This document shows, piece by piece, positions 1 through 7,721 of a stretch of 64,000 nt of DNA. Positions within the stretch are counted from its first letter, which is position 1; every line of letters starts with the position of its first letter. The notes under the pieces were generated by a model. That model saw only the letters and a list, made by a program, of their open reading frames with translations, was not told the origin of the DNA and searched no databases. The DNA is from Paracoccaceae bacterium. Lineage in GTDB: Bacteria; Pseudomonadota; Alphaproteobacteria; Rhodobacterales; Rhodobacteraceae. The stretch covers positions 434,001-498,000 of the forward strand of contig JASMHC010000015.1 in the NCBI GenBank assembly GCA_030750975.1, read 5' to 3'. The translations under genes were made by a program, and so were the position numbers.

Positions 1-528
1 CGCGCCTGCTTCTTGCAGGTGGTAGGAACAGACGTTCATCGGGTTCCATTTGGGGACGTTGGTATAGCAATACTCGGCCACATCCGCGATCATCTTGAGC
101 GATGGCTTGGGCGGGCAGACATAGGTGCCGCGCGAAAGATATTCTTTGATCAGGTCGTTTTGCACGGTGCCTTGCAGCTTAGAGATATCCGCGCCTTGTT
201 CCTCGGCCACTGCGATATAAAGCGCCAGCAGCCAAGGGGCGGTGGCGTTGATGGTCATCGAGGTGTTCATCTGTTCCAGCGGGATCTGGTCAAACAGCGT
301 GCGCATGTCGCCCAGATGACAGACGGGAACGCCGACCTTGCCTACCTCGCCCCGTGCCAGCGTGTGATCGCTGTCATAGCCTGTCTGGGTGGGCAGATCG
401 AAGGCGACCGACAGGCCGGTCTGGCCCTTTTCGAGGTTCGAGCGGTAAAGCGCGTTGGATGCCTTGGCGGTCGAGTGGCCGGAATAGGTGCGGATCAGCC
501 AGGGACGGTCTTTTTGGGTCTCGGTCAT
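1..528 (-). CDS. ecm: Ethylmalonyl-CoA mutase, N-terminal part (3' end outside window)
   Basis: This is a coenzyme B12-dependent acyl-CoA mutase that converts ethylmalonyl-CoA to methylsuccinyl-CoA in the ethylmalonyl-CoA pathway. The 176 visible codons start MTETQKDRPWLIRTYSGHST and include the substrate-domain segment VAFDLPTQTGYDSDH and EQMNTSMTINATAPWLLALY, both typical of the mutase large domain. I recognise the sequence as the Ecm/MeaA branch rather than ordinary methylmalonyl-CoA mutase. That choice is supported by ccr lying about 740 bases away on the opposite strand. The start ATG (complement of 526-528) has a GAGG ribosome site just upstream. The B12-binding domain lies outside the window, so it cannot be checked here. 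Confidence 0.9.
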   Translation of the reverse strand, partial: MTETQKDRPWLIRTYSGHSTAKASNALYRSNLEKGQTGLSVAFDLPTQTGYDSDHTLARGEVGKVGVPVCHLGDMRTLFDQIPLEQMNTSMTINATAPWLLALYIAVAEEQGADISKLQGTVQNDLIKEYLSRGTYVCPPKPSLKMIADVAEYCYTNVPKWNPMNVCSYHLQEAGA

Positions 529-573
529 CGGGGCCTCGTGAATCGGGTGCGGTAATTTTCTTTCGTCAGACTG

Positions 574-603
574 TTGATACGTGGAATATTATGCCAATGT
601 CAA
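574..603 (-). promoter_or_regulatory. Putative ecm promoter (-35 TTGACA, -10 TATCAA)
   Basis: Read on the minus strand there is a perfect TTGACA (598-603), an 18-base spacer and TATCAA (574-579). Transcription would start near 567 and leave a leader of about 40 bases before ecm. The -35 box lies inside a 15-base motif that recurs in front of ccr. Assigned by eye only. Confidence 0.5.
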
Positions 604-608
604 TTCGC
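594..608 (+). promoter_or_regulatory. Shared motif, copy 1 (ecm side)
   Basis: The sequence CCAATGTCAATTCGC matches 14 of 15 bases of CCAATGTCAATACGC at 1209-1223 in front of ccr. Here it covers the -35 box of ecm. Two pathway genes on opposite strands sharing this element suggests one regulator, but no binding protein can be named from the window. Confidence 0.45.
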
Positions 609-743
609 TGCGTTGCGGCGACCCTGCGTCACTAAGGTGTTACGAATTGAGTGGTGCTTGGGGTCGGAAACAGTTAAAAACCCTGAAGCATAATGATTGG
701 GCCGGCCGAAACAGCGGGTCCGGGGATATCGGGACGGCGTGAA

Positions 744-1070
744 ATGAAAACTGTCGCAAGCGTGTGCAGCACCCTGATTGCAGTTGCCCTGCTAAGTGCC
801 CCGGCGTTCGCCGAAGGGCGCGAATTGCAAATCGTTAACTACACAGACTTTGAAATTGTTGCTATTTTCGGCATGCGTCAGGGCGCAACTGAATGGGGCG
901 AAAACGAACTGGCGGGGGATATTATCACTGCCGGTGAAACCCAGACCGTCGATTTCGATGATGGGTCGGGCTATTGCATGTTCAGCATCATGGCTGTTTT
1001 CGATGATGGTGAAGAACTGGTCAGCGAAGATATCAATATCTGCGATCTGCCAGCCTTTACTTACTATTAA
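744..1070 (+). CDS. Small secreted protein of unknown function
   Basis: The 108-residue product starts with a clear Sec signal peptide (MKTVASVCSTLIAVALLSAPAFA, cleaved after AFA), so the mature protein of about 85 residues should be periplasmic or secreted. The mature part is acidic, with LQIVNYTDFEIVAIF, WGENELAG and two cysteines (in SGYCMFS and NICDL). This layout resembles small exported proteins with an N-Y/T-G/D strand, a WGxxxL turn and a C-terminal Cys, but I cannot give a function. I chose the ATG at 744 over the one at 693 because the signal peptide begins there. It sits between ecm and ccr and has its own terminator, so it is probably a single-gene unit. Confidence 0.7.
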   Translation: MKTVASVCSTLIAVALLSAPAFAEGRELQIVNYTDFEIVAIFGMRQGATEWGENELAGDIITAGETQTVDFDDGSGYCMFSIMAVFDDGEELVSEDINICDLPAFTYY

Positions 1071-1095
1071 GCCTTCGCGGCAATCGCGATCTATG

Positions 1096-1117
1096 CCCCG
1101 CCATTGGTGGGGTTTTT
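1096..1117 (+). terminator. Rho-independent terminator after the small secreted protein
   Basis: The stem CCCCGCC/GGTGGGG (7 pairs, one G-T) has a 3-base loop and is followed at once by five T. It begins 25 bases after the stop codon at 1070. Confidence 0.8.
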
Positions 1118-1208
1118 GCATGTGCAGCTAAATTTTCTGCATCTGCTGGGTTATAAAATTACCAAAAACGCCAAACTGTTGTTGCATTGTTGCGCAGCGA
1201 AAGATATT

Positions 1209-1223
1209 CCAATGTCAATACGC
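1209..1223 (+). promoter_or_regulatory. Shared motif, copy 2 (ccr side)
   Basis: CCAATGTCAATACGC lies 43-57 bases before the ccr start and repeats the motif of the ecm promoter at 594-608. It is followed by CGCAAC (1221-1226), which forms an inverted repeat with GTTGCG at 1189-1194. A plausible ccr promoter (TTGCAT, then TATTCC) lies just upstream, so this copy would overlap the transcription start. Confidence 0.45.
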
Positions 1224-1265
1224 AACGATTCTGCGCCGCAGCAGACTTTGGAACAGGAGGCCCCT

Positions 1266-2552
1266 ATGGCTTTGGATAACGAGGCAACTTTTGTCGAATA
1301 CGACGCGCCGATCAAAGATCTTTACGAAGTTGGTGAAATGCCGCCGCTGGGCCATGTGCCAAAGCAGATGTACGCATGGGCGATCCGCCGCGAACGGCAC
1401 GGTGATCCGAAGACCAGCTTTCAGGTCGAGGTTGTGGACACCTGGGAATTGGACAGCCATGAGGTTCTGGTTCTCGTGATGGCGGCCGGTGTAAACTATA
1501 ACGGTGTCTGGGCGGGCCGCGGCGTGCCGATTTCGCCGTTTGATGTGCATGGTCAAGAATATCACATCGCCGGATCGGATGCTTCGGGTATCGTTTGGGC
1601 GGTTGGTGACAAGGTGAAGAACTGGAAAGTCGGTGACGAGGTTGTCATTCACTGCAACCAGGATGACGGCGACGACGAGCATTGCAACGGCGGCGATCCG
1701 ATGTTCTCGGACAGCCAGCGCATCTGGGGGTACGAAACCGGTGACGGGTCGTTTGCCCAGTTCACCAAGGTTCAGGCCCAGCAATTGATGCCGCGTCCGA
1801 AGCACCTGACCTGGGAAGAAAGCGCCTGTTATACGCTGACACTGGCGACCGCATACCGCATGCTGTTCGGTCATCACCCGCACGAGCTGAAGCCGGGCCA
1901 GAATGTTCTGGTTTGGGGGGCCTCGGGTGGTCTTGGTTCCTATGCGATCCAATTGGCGAATACGGTCGGTGCGAACGCGATCGGTGTGATCTCGGACGAA
2001 AGCAAGCGTGAGTTCGTCATGGCGCAGGGTGCCAAGGGTGTGATCAACCGGAAAGACTTTGACTGCTGGGGTCAGCTTCCGACCGTGAATTCGCCGGAAT
2101 ATAACAACTGGCTGAAAGAGGCGCGCAAATTCGGCAAGGCCATATGGGAGTTCACCGGCAAGGGCAACAATGTCGACATGGTGTTCGAACACCCCGGCGA
2201 GGCAACCTTTCCCGTTTCGTCGCTGGTAGTGAAGAAGGGCGGAATGGTTGTGATCTGCGCCGGCACCTCGGGTTTTAACTGTACCTTTGACGTGCGGTAT
2301 ATGTGGATGCACCAAAAGCGCCTTCAGGGCTCGCATTTTGCCAACCTGATGCAGGCTGCAAGCGCGAACCGTCTGATGTGCGAGCGTCGTCTTGATCCGT
2401 GCATGTCCGAGGTTTTCCCATGGGCAGAAATTCCCGACGCGCATATGAAGATGATGAACAACGAACATAAACCCGGCAACATGGCCGTGCTGGTGCAGGC
2501 ACCGACCACAGGTTTGCGCACCGTGGCGGATGTGATCGAAGCCGGAAAGTAA
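1266..2552 (+). CDS. ccr: Crotonyl-CoA carboxylase/reductase
   Basis: This enzyme reductively carboxylates crotonyl-CoA to ethylmalonyl-CoA with NADPH and CO2, the key step of the ethylmalonyl-CoA pathway. The 428 residues belong to the zinc-less medium-chain dehydrogenase/reductase superfamily: an N-terminal GroES-like domain (AAGVNYNGVWAGRGVP) and a Rossmann domain with the cofactor loop VLVWGASGGLGSYAIQLA. The segments CNQDDGDDEHCNGGDPMFS and VFEHPGEATFPVSSLV are, from memory, hallmarks of Ccr rather than ordinary enoyl reductases. The start at 1266 follows CAGGAGG and gives MALDNEATFVEYDAP, as in known family members. A longer reading from 1104 would run through promoter sequence. Confidence 0.96.
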   Translation: MALDNEATFVEYDAPIKDLYEVGEMPPLGHVPKQMYAWAIRRERHGDPKTSFQVEVVDTWELDSHEVLVLVMAAGVNYNGVWAGRGVPISPFDVHGQEYHIAGSDASGIVWAVGDKVKNWKVGDEVVIHCNQDDGDDEHCNGGDPMFSDSQRIWGYETGDGSFAQFTKVQAQQLMPRPKHLTWEESACYTLTLATAYRMLFGHHPHELKPGQNVLVWGASGGLGSYAIQLANTVGANAIGVISDESKREFVMAQGAKGVINRKDFDCWGQLPTVNSPEYNNWLKEARKFGKAIWEFTGKGNNVDMVFEHPGEATFPVSSLVVKKGGMVVICAGTSGFNCTFDVRYMWMHQKRLQGSHFANLMQAASANRLMCERRLDPCMSEVFPWAEIPDAHMKMMNNEHKPGNMAVLVQAPTTGLRTVADVIEAGK

Positions 2553-2580
2553 ATAAACTGCAAATCTTAACAGATTTTGA

Positions 2581-2612
2581 ACCGCCCGATTCGCTTCCGG
2601 ATCGGGCGGTTT
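2581..2612 (+). terminator. Hairpin after ccr, probable terminator
   Basis: ACCGCCCGAT (2581-2590) pairs perfectly with ATCGGGCGGT (2601-2610) across a 10-base loop and starts 28 bases after the ccr stop. The T run that follows is short, so termination may be partial. Confidence 0.6.
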
Positions 2613-2763
2613 GGCGTTCAATCCCTGCCCGGGCGGGAAATCAAAGGGTTACAAGGGTTGCCCCACCATTTTCGGGGGGGCGGAATCCGCGAATTTCAGA
2701 CCGATATGGTCTCATGTTATGGTTGCGTTAATGATTTGTTAACAACTGTAAATGAGGTTTGAT

Positions 2764-2973
2764 ATGCAAAACGATTGGATCATCGACGTTCTGGCAGACC
2801 TGAACGCATTTGCGAAATGCAACGGCATGCCGGCACTGGCCAGCCAGTTAGAGATCGCGGCGGATGTCGCCTCGGTCGAGATTGCGTCGCAATATGGGGG
2901 AATGGCCTGTGGAAACTCAGGATCAGCGACTGAACCACATTTTCCAGAGGCTGGACGACGCCTCGGCACTTGA
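2764..2973 (+). CDS. Small protein overlapping the start of luxR
   Basis: This 69-residue reading frame starts MQNDWIIDVLADLNAFAKCN and looks like an amphipathic helical protein for its first 45 residues. It overlaps luxR by 65 bases in another frame, so the last 20 or so residues are constrained by luxR and are low in pattern. My recollection is that small ORFs of this type sit in front of luxR genes in other roseobacters, which would make it a real translationally coupled gene. No function can be given. It could also be a non-functional leader frame. Confidence 0.5.
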   Translation: MQNDWIIDVLADLNAFAKCNGMPALASQLEIAADVASVEIASQYGGMACGNSGSATEPHFPEAGRRLGT

Positions 2974-3631
2974 GGACCTTCAAAGGGTTATCGAGGATGC
3001 GAGGGATTGTTTTCACGTATCACATGCCGTTTATCATTGGGTCAGCTCAAATGGGGAGCAATACGGATGCGGCACTTACGATCCGGGTTGGGTTCAGCGC
3101 TATATCGAACAGGATTATCTGCGTGTCGATCCGGTTATTCTGGGCTGTTACAAAGGGTTCAATCCGGTGGACTGGCGCGATCTGGACTGGCACTCAAAAC
3201 CGATTCGGGCCTTCCGCAATGAAGCGTTGGACCATGGTGTCGGGCATCAGGGCTATTCCATACCCATTCACGGACCACACGGGCAGTTTGCCCTGTTTTC
3301 GGTGTCGGATCATCGCGATGACGCCGCCTGGGATGCGTTCACGGTTGAGTATCGTCGGGCACTGATTCTGCTGGCCCATGCGTTCAACGAAAAGGCGCTT
3401 GGGTTTGAAGCCAAGGCCGAGGACGATACCGGCAAGCTGCTGTCCCCGCGCGAAGTTGATACGATGACATTGCTGGCCATCGGCTATAGCCGCGCTCAGG
3501 TGGCGGATACGTTATCGATTTCTGAACATACCTTACGGGCGTATATCGAATCCGCCCGGCTGAAGCTTGGGGCGCAGAACACGCTTCAGGCGGTTGCGCG
3601 GGCCATGTCGCGCGGAATGATCGTGGTATAG
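2909..3631 (+). CDS. LuxR-family quorum-sensing transcription regulator
   Basis: A 240-residue regulator that should bind an acyl-homoserine lactone and then DNA. The N-terminal autoinducer domain (about residues 10-160) keeps the expected aromatic and acidic positions: YHW, W and Y in WVQRYIEQDY, the DP pair in RVDPVI, and the W of NPVDW. The C-terminal LuxR-type helix-turn-helix is LSPREVDTMTLLAIGYS followed by VADTLSISEHTLRAYI. I chose the GTG at 2909 because GGGGGA lies 7 bases before it. A start at 2864 would add a poorly conserved extension. It lies directly before luxI on the same strand, so they are a cognate pair by position. Confidence 0.9.
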   Translation: METQDQRLNHIFQRLDDASALEDLQRVIEDARDCFHVSHAVYHWVSSNGEQYGCGTYDPGWVQRYIEQDYLRVDPVILGCYKGFNPVDWRDLDWHSKPIRAFRNEALDHGVGHQGYSIPIHGPHGQFALFSVSDHRDDAAWDAFTVEYRRALILLAHAFNEKALGFEAKAEDDTGKLLSPREVDTMTLLAIGYSRAQVADTLSISEHTLRAYIESARLKLGAQNTLQAVARAMSRGMIVV

Positions 3632-3701
3632 CGGGCGCAGCACTTAAAGAAAATTAACCCAAACCGTTGATCCCTTTTCCCGGATTGTATCGGGGATGGG
3701 C

Positions 3702-4343
3702 ATGATCAGATTTTTGACGGCAAAGCAGTTAAACAGTTTTCCAAAATTGCGCGACGGCATGTTCCGCGACCGGGCGGATCAGTTTCTGACCCGTTTGGGA
3801 TGGGATGTGACAGTGGACGAAAACGGGTTTGAACGGGATGCCTATGACGGGCTGAACCCGCTTTATGTGATCTGTCAGGACAGATTGGGGCAGCATCAGG
3901 GATCGATGCGATTTCTGCCAACCAATGGGCGCAATATGATCGAGGATCATTTCAGCGAATTGCTGGGCGGGGCAGCGATTAGGGATGACAGGTTGTGGGA
4001 GTGCACTCGGTTTTGCCTGACGCGCGGGGCAGGCCCCTTGGTGGCCGGGCGGTTGATGTCGGCCGGTGGCGAAATTCTGCGGGGCTTTGGTTTGGACGGG
4101 TTTGCCGGTGTGTTTGACGAGCGGATGGTGCGGATCTACCGGCGGATCGGTTCAAAACCGGAAATCCTCGGGTCTGGCGGAAGCGGCAGAGACAGGGTGA
4201 GCGTCGGCATCTGGCGCTTTACCGATGCAGCGCGGGCACGGGTGGCGCGGCGGGCGGGCTGGAGCGAAGCCACCGTCGCATATTGGTTCCGGCGGCAATT
4301 TGGCGACGCGCCTGCAAATCCTTTTCGGATGACAGTGGAATAG
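3702..4343 (+). CDS. Acyl-homoserine-lactone synthase (LuxI family)
   Basis: Makes N-acyl-homoserine lactone signals from S-adenosylmethionine and acyl-ACP. The 213 residues carry the family's invariant positions: FRDRADQF and LGWDV near the N-terminus, the acidic set in FERDAYD, the arginine in SMRFLPT, and the Glu/Arg pair in WECTRF. An active enzyme is therefore likely. GGGGA precedes the ATG at 3702 by about 6 bases, which favours it over the ATG at 3696. The acyl chain length cannot be read from the sequence. I found no convincing lux-box palindrome in the 70 bases between luxR and luxI. Confidence 0.92.
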   Translation: MIRFLTAKQLNSFPKLRDGMFRDRADQFLTRLGWDVTVDENGFERDAYDGLNPLYVICQDRLGQHQGSMRFLPTNGRNMIEDHFSELLGGAAIRDDRLWECTRFCLTRGAGPLVAGRLMSAGGEILRGFGLDGFAGVFDERMVRIYRRIGSKPEILGSGGSGRDRVSVGIWRFTDAARARVARRAGWSEATVAYWFRRQFGDAPANPFRMTVE

Positions 4344-4381
4344 AGGTTCCGTCGCACCAAGCCAGTCTGTAGGGTCCGTGC

Positions 4382-5908
4382 ATGAGCAGTCAGGCCCTAC
4401 AGTTTTCGCATGATCAGGCGGATGCCTATGATCAGATCGCAGAGGTCTTGCGCACGATGGGCGTGGATCTGGACGATAGCCTGTTGACGCCCCCGCGTGA
4501 CGGGAAGTCGCGTGTTCTGGCGGTGGTTGGCAAGGCCGGTTCAGGCAAGACCTTGCTGCTGAGCGAGCTTTACAAAGCGCTTGAAGCGGCGGGGGTCGAG
4601 ACTGTTTCGGGCGATTATGAAGGGCGCAAACGCAAAGATCGGCGGACGCTGGCGATCCTTGCGCCGACCAACAAGGCGGCCAGCGTGCTGCGCAATCGCG
4701 GAGTGCCGGCGACGACGATCCACCGCATTCTGTATACGCCGGTCTATGACCCGGAATACGAGAAAATCGCCGAATGGCTGGCGGGTCAGGGTGAGAAGCC
4801 TGAAATCGAAGGCCTGACCGATCAGGCGCTGGACCGTGCGGCGGCGTTCTTTAAGCAGAACAAATCGATCCCCGGTGCTTTGGCTGCGGCGGGATTGCGG
4901 GGTTCGGATTTCATCACCGGCTGGAAGCGGCGGGACGAGCCGCTGGATATCGGCTTTGTCGATGAAAGCTCGATGCTGGATGCGAAGCAGTTCGAAGACC
5001 TGCAGGAAATATTCCCCACCCTTATCCTGTTCGGCGATCCGGCGCAGCTTGCGCCGGTGAACCAGTCCGGCGCGATGGTGTTTGACGGTTTCAAGGACGA
5101 GGCCAAGCTCGAGCTGCACCGCATCCACCGGCAGGATCAGGACAATCCGATCCTTGATCTGGCCCATGCCCTGTCGGACCCGCAATTGGGGTTCGAGGAT
5201 TTCGAGCTGATGATTCAGGATGCCGCGAAGAAGGACAGGCGCGTTGTCTGGGGTCAACGGGTCGAGGTGGACCTGATGGCGCGCAGTCCGGTTCTGGTGT
5301 GGCGCAACGCGACGCGCATCCGGCTGATCAATGCGTTCCGCGCGGTGCATGACGCGCCCGAAGACAGTTTGCTGGAAGGCGAACCTCTGATTTGCGACGG
5401 CCTGGAATTGCCGCTGAAGCACCGCAAGAAACGGCTGGATCTTGAGGCGCGAGGGCTGATCAAGGGCGCTCAGGTCATTTATCTGGGGCCGGGGCGCAAG
5501 CCGGGGTTTTCGCGCTTGCATGTGATCGGCGCAGAAGATCCGCGGATCAGCGCGGCGTCGATCGTGAAGATAGAAAAACCGGACGAGGAAGAGCCGTTCA
5601 TCCCCTTCGCGGCCCGCATGGGGGCGACGTTTCTGCATGGGGCGGCTGTTACCATCCACAAGGCGCAAGGGTCGCAATGGCCAGATGTGCAGGTTTTTGC
5701 GCCCGACCTGTTCGTGGCCGCCAGAACCGGACGCAGCGAGGCCGGTGTGCCGCTTTGGAAGCGTCTGGCCTATGTGGCGATCACGCGGGCCGAAGAACGG
5801 CTGATCTGGGTGGTGCGCAATCGTCTGGCCAAGCCACAATCGCCATTGCGGACAGATGATTTGCGGGCACGGACGGATTTTGCCCTGACAGCCCCCGAGG
5901 CGGAATAG
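4382..5908 (+). CDS. ATP-dependent RecD-like DNA helicase
   Basis: A 508-residue superfamily 1 helicase of the RecD/Dda type. It shows Walker A VVGKAGSGKTLLL (residues about 48-60), motif Ia LAPTNKAASVLRNRG, the Walker B-like GFVDESSMLD, motif III LFGDPAQLAPVNQSG, motif IV-like LELHRIHRQ, and the C-terminal motifs HGAAVTIHKAQGSQWPDV and AYVAITRAEERLIW. No RecB or RecC neighbours exist here, so it is a stand-alone helicase of unknown cellular task, perhaps in repair or replication. It ends 3 bases before the convergent TIGR02186 gene. Confidence 0.88.
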   Translation: MSSQALQFSHDQADAYDQIAEVLRTMGVDLDDSLLTPPRDGKSRVLAVVGKAGSGKTLLLSELYKALEAAGVETVSGDYEGRKRKDRRTLAILAPTNKAASVLRNRGVPATTIHRILYTPVYDPEYEKIAEWLAGQGEKPEIEGLTDQALDRAAAFFKQNKSIPGALAAAGLRGSDFITGWKRRDEPLDIGFVDESSMLDAKQFEDLQEIFPTLILFGDPAQLAPVNQSGAMVFDGFKDEAKLELHRIHRQDQDNPILDLAHALSDPQLGFEDFELMIQDAAKKDRRVVWGQRVEVDLMARSPVLVWRNATRIRLINAFRAVHDAPEDSLLEGEPLICDGLELPLKHRKKRLDLEARGLIKGAQVIYLGPGRKPGFSRLHVIGAEDPRISAASIVKIEKPDEEEPFIPFAARMGATFLHGAAVTIHKAQGSQWPDVQVFAPDLFVAARTGRSEAGVPLWKRLAYVAITRAEERLIWVVRNRLAKPQSPLRTDDLRARTDFALTAPEAE

Positions 5909-5911
5909 CCC

Positions 5912-6673
5912 TTACTGACGGCGCAACAGGCTGAAGATGGCCGAAGCCCCCCAGCCTGCAATGATCGCGATGGCCAGCGACAGAATGCCGTAAACCAGCG
6001 GCTGGTTGCGCGACAGATCGAAGAGGAATTTCTCAAGCCCGACTTTACGCACATCCAATGTGGCTTCGAGCTGAGACACGACATTGCCCCCTCGTGTCAG
6101 GAAGATGCGGGTTTTGTAATTGCCCTCGGTCAGGTCGGCGGGCAGGCTGACCGACGTGCGGAACAGGGTTTGTTCGTCAAAACTGACCGTGCCTTCGTTC
6201 AACTGATAGAGGTCGCTGTTTTCGCGGATACGGATCAGGGCGTCGGTGAAGCTTTGGGAATCCATCACCGTCATCGGCGCGCCGACCGAACGGATCGCGC
6301 GGGGGATCGACACTTTATACCGCAGGTCTTCCACGCTGCTGAGGATGTCTTCGAACGGTCCGGTTGTCGAGATCGAGTAAAAGCTTGGGGCCAGATCAAC
6401 CTCAACCGCGTCGGCATTGACCCAGATCCCGTATTTCTTTTCCTTGCGGCGCAAAACAAGCGGTTCTTTCGGGCCTTCAACCGCGATCACAACCTCAAGA
6501 TTGTCATCGTCATCAATCGGCGCTTCGCGCTTCACCGCCCCGAAAATCAGCAATTCGGACCCGTCAAAATTGGTGGTGATCGAAATCGTGTTGCTGCTCA
6601 TGCCCAAAACGACCACTTCCGCCTTTGCGGGAAGGGACAGGGCCAGCAAGAGGATCAGGGCACGAAACAGCAT
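5912..6673 (-). CDS. TIGR02186-family membrane-anchored periplasmic protein
   Basis: The 253 residues comprise a signal peptide (MLFRALILLLALSLPAKA), a beta-rich periplasmic part of about 200 residues, and one C-terminal membrane helix (YGILSLAIAIIAGWGASAIF) with a short basic tail. This is the alphaproteobacterial family TIGR02186/Alph_Pro_TM, whose function is unknown. Its start codon shares one base with the stop of the TauE/SafE-type exporter upstream. That coupling, which I recall as common in the order, suggests the two act as one exporter unit, with this protein on the periplasmic side. Confidence 0.85.
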   Translation of the reverse strand: MLFRALILLLALSLPAKAEVVVLGMSSNTISITTNFDGSELLIFGAVKREAPIDDDDNLEVVIAVEGPKEPLVLRRKEKKYGIWVNADAVEVDLAPSFYSISTTGPFEDILSSVEDLRYKVSIPRAIRSVGAPMTVMDSQSFTDALIRIRENSDLYQLNEGTVSFDEQTLFRTSVSLPADLTEGNYKTRIFLTRGGNVVSQLEATLDVRKVGLEKFLFDLSRNQPLVYGILSLAIAIIAGWGASAIFSLLRRQ

Positions 6674-7593
6674 CAGTGACCCTCGACCGCGCCGATGGAA
6701 TACAGCTCGCCCGGCATGATCAGCAGATCAAGCGCCAGTTTCAGACAGACGCCCAGCACCATCAAAGCCAGCAGGATGCGCAATTGTTCGGCTTTCAGAA
6801 AGACGCCGATGCGTGCCCCGATCTGGGCACCGATCACGCCTCCGATCAGCAGCAGGACGGCAAGCGCCATGTCCACGGTGTAGTTGGTTGTGGCGTGAAG
6901 CAAGGTGGTAAAGCCAGTCACAAAGATGATCTGGAACAGCGATGTTCCGACGACGACTTTGGTCGGCATACCAAGGATATAGATCATCGCCGGCACCATG
7001 ACGAACCCGCCGCCCACGCCCATGATCGCGGCCAGGATGCCGACAAACAGGCCAACCAGAATCGGCGGGATGACCGAGATATACAGACCCGAGGTGCGGA
7101 AACGCATCTTGAAGGGCAATGCGTGAACCCAGGTACGGTCCCGGCGTTTGATCGGGCCGGTCGCCGGTTTGCTGGCGCGACGAATGGCGTTCAGGCTTTC
7201 GACGAACATCAACGCGCCCACGATACCCAGAAAGACGACATAGCTGAGTTTGACCAGCAGATCGACCTGACCGAGGCTTTTGAGATAGTTGAAGATCACC
7301 ACGCCGACGGCTGCGCCGACCAGACCGCCGACCAGCAGAACAGAGCCCATTTTCAGATCGACGGTTTTTCGTTTCAGATGCGCAAGAACCCCGGAAAAGG
7401 ACGACGCGACAATCTGGTTGGCTTCTGTCGCAACGGCAACCGCTGGCGGGATGCCGATAAAGAACAGAAGTGGCGTCATCAGAAACCCACCGCCTACGCC
7501 GAACATGCCGGACAAAACACCGACAAGACCGCCCAATCCCAGCAGGACGAAGGCGTTCACGGATACTTCGGCAATAGGTAGGTAAATATGCAT
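6673..7593 (-). CDS. TauE/SafE (TSUP) family anion exporter
   Basis: A 306-residue polytopic inner-membrane protein of the sulfite exporter TauE/SafE family. It has the two internal repeats typical of TSUP carriers, each with a glycine-rich motif: GMFGVGGGFLMTPLL near the N-terminus and IMGVGGGFVMVPAMIY in the second half. About eight membrane helices are visible. The start at 7593 (MHIYLPIAEVSVNAF) is preferred to the longer reading from 7659, whose extra 22 residues would come from hairpin-rich leader sequence. The substrate is not known; sulfite, sulfonates or another sulfur anion are the usual ones. Confidence 0.88.
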   Translation of the reverse strand: MHIYLPIAEVSVNAFVLLGLGGLVGVLSGMFGVGGGFLMTPLLFFIGIPPAVAVATEANQIVASSFSGVLAHLKRKTVDLKMGSVLLVGGLVGAAVGVVIFNYLKSLGQVDLLVKLSYVVFLGIVGALMFVESLNAIRRASKPATGPIKRRDRTWVHALPFKMRFRTSGLYISVIPPILVGLFVGILAAIMGVGGGFVMVPAMIYILGMPTKVVVGTSLFQIIFVTGFTTLLHATTNYTVDMALAVLLLIGGVIGAQIGARIGVFLKAEQLRILLALMVLGVCLKLALDLLIMPGELYSIGAVEGH

Positions 7594-7604
7594 ATGTTTC
7601 TCTA

Positions 7605-7652
7605 CGCCCCCTTTGCCACAAAAAGCAAGGGGGGTGATGCCGCAAAGCGGCA
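7605..7652 (-). promoter_or_regulatory. Two tandem hairpins in the leader of the TauE/SafE gene
   Basis: On the minus strand TGCCGC/GCGGCA (7638-7652, 3-base loop) is followed by a larger stem in which CCCCCTTGC pairs with GCAA-A-GGGGG (about 7607-7634). The second stem ends about 12 bases before the start codon. The first might end the ABC transporter transcript; the second is placed to affect translation of the exporter. No known riboswitch was recognised. Confidence 0.4.
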
Positions 7653-7721
7653 ATTGCACGAGAAACTGAAGCGATCCGAGATTAACTGAGACACAATGTG
7701 GCGATACGCTTTACGGAAGCG

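Noticed and set aside
1215-2621. A 468-codon open frame on the strand opposite ccr
   Set aside because: It is rich in His and Arg with no domain, and lies wholly inside an unmistakable ccr gene; a GC-rich antisense artefact.
3632-3701. A lux box before luxI
   Set aside because: No palindrome of about 18-20 bases with the expected CT...AG ends could be found in the gap.
4541-5839. A 432-codon open frame opposite the RecD-like helicase gene
   Set aside because: The same artefact; the plus-strand frame has all helicase motifs.
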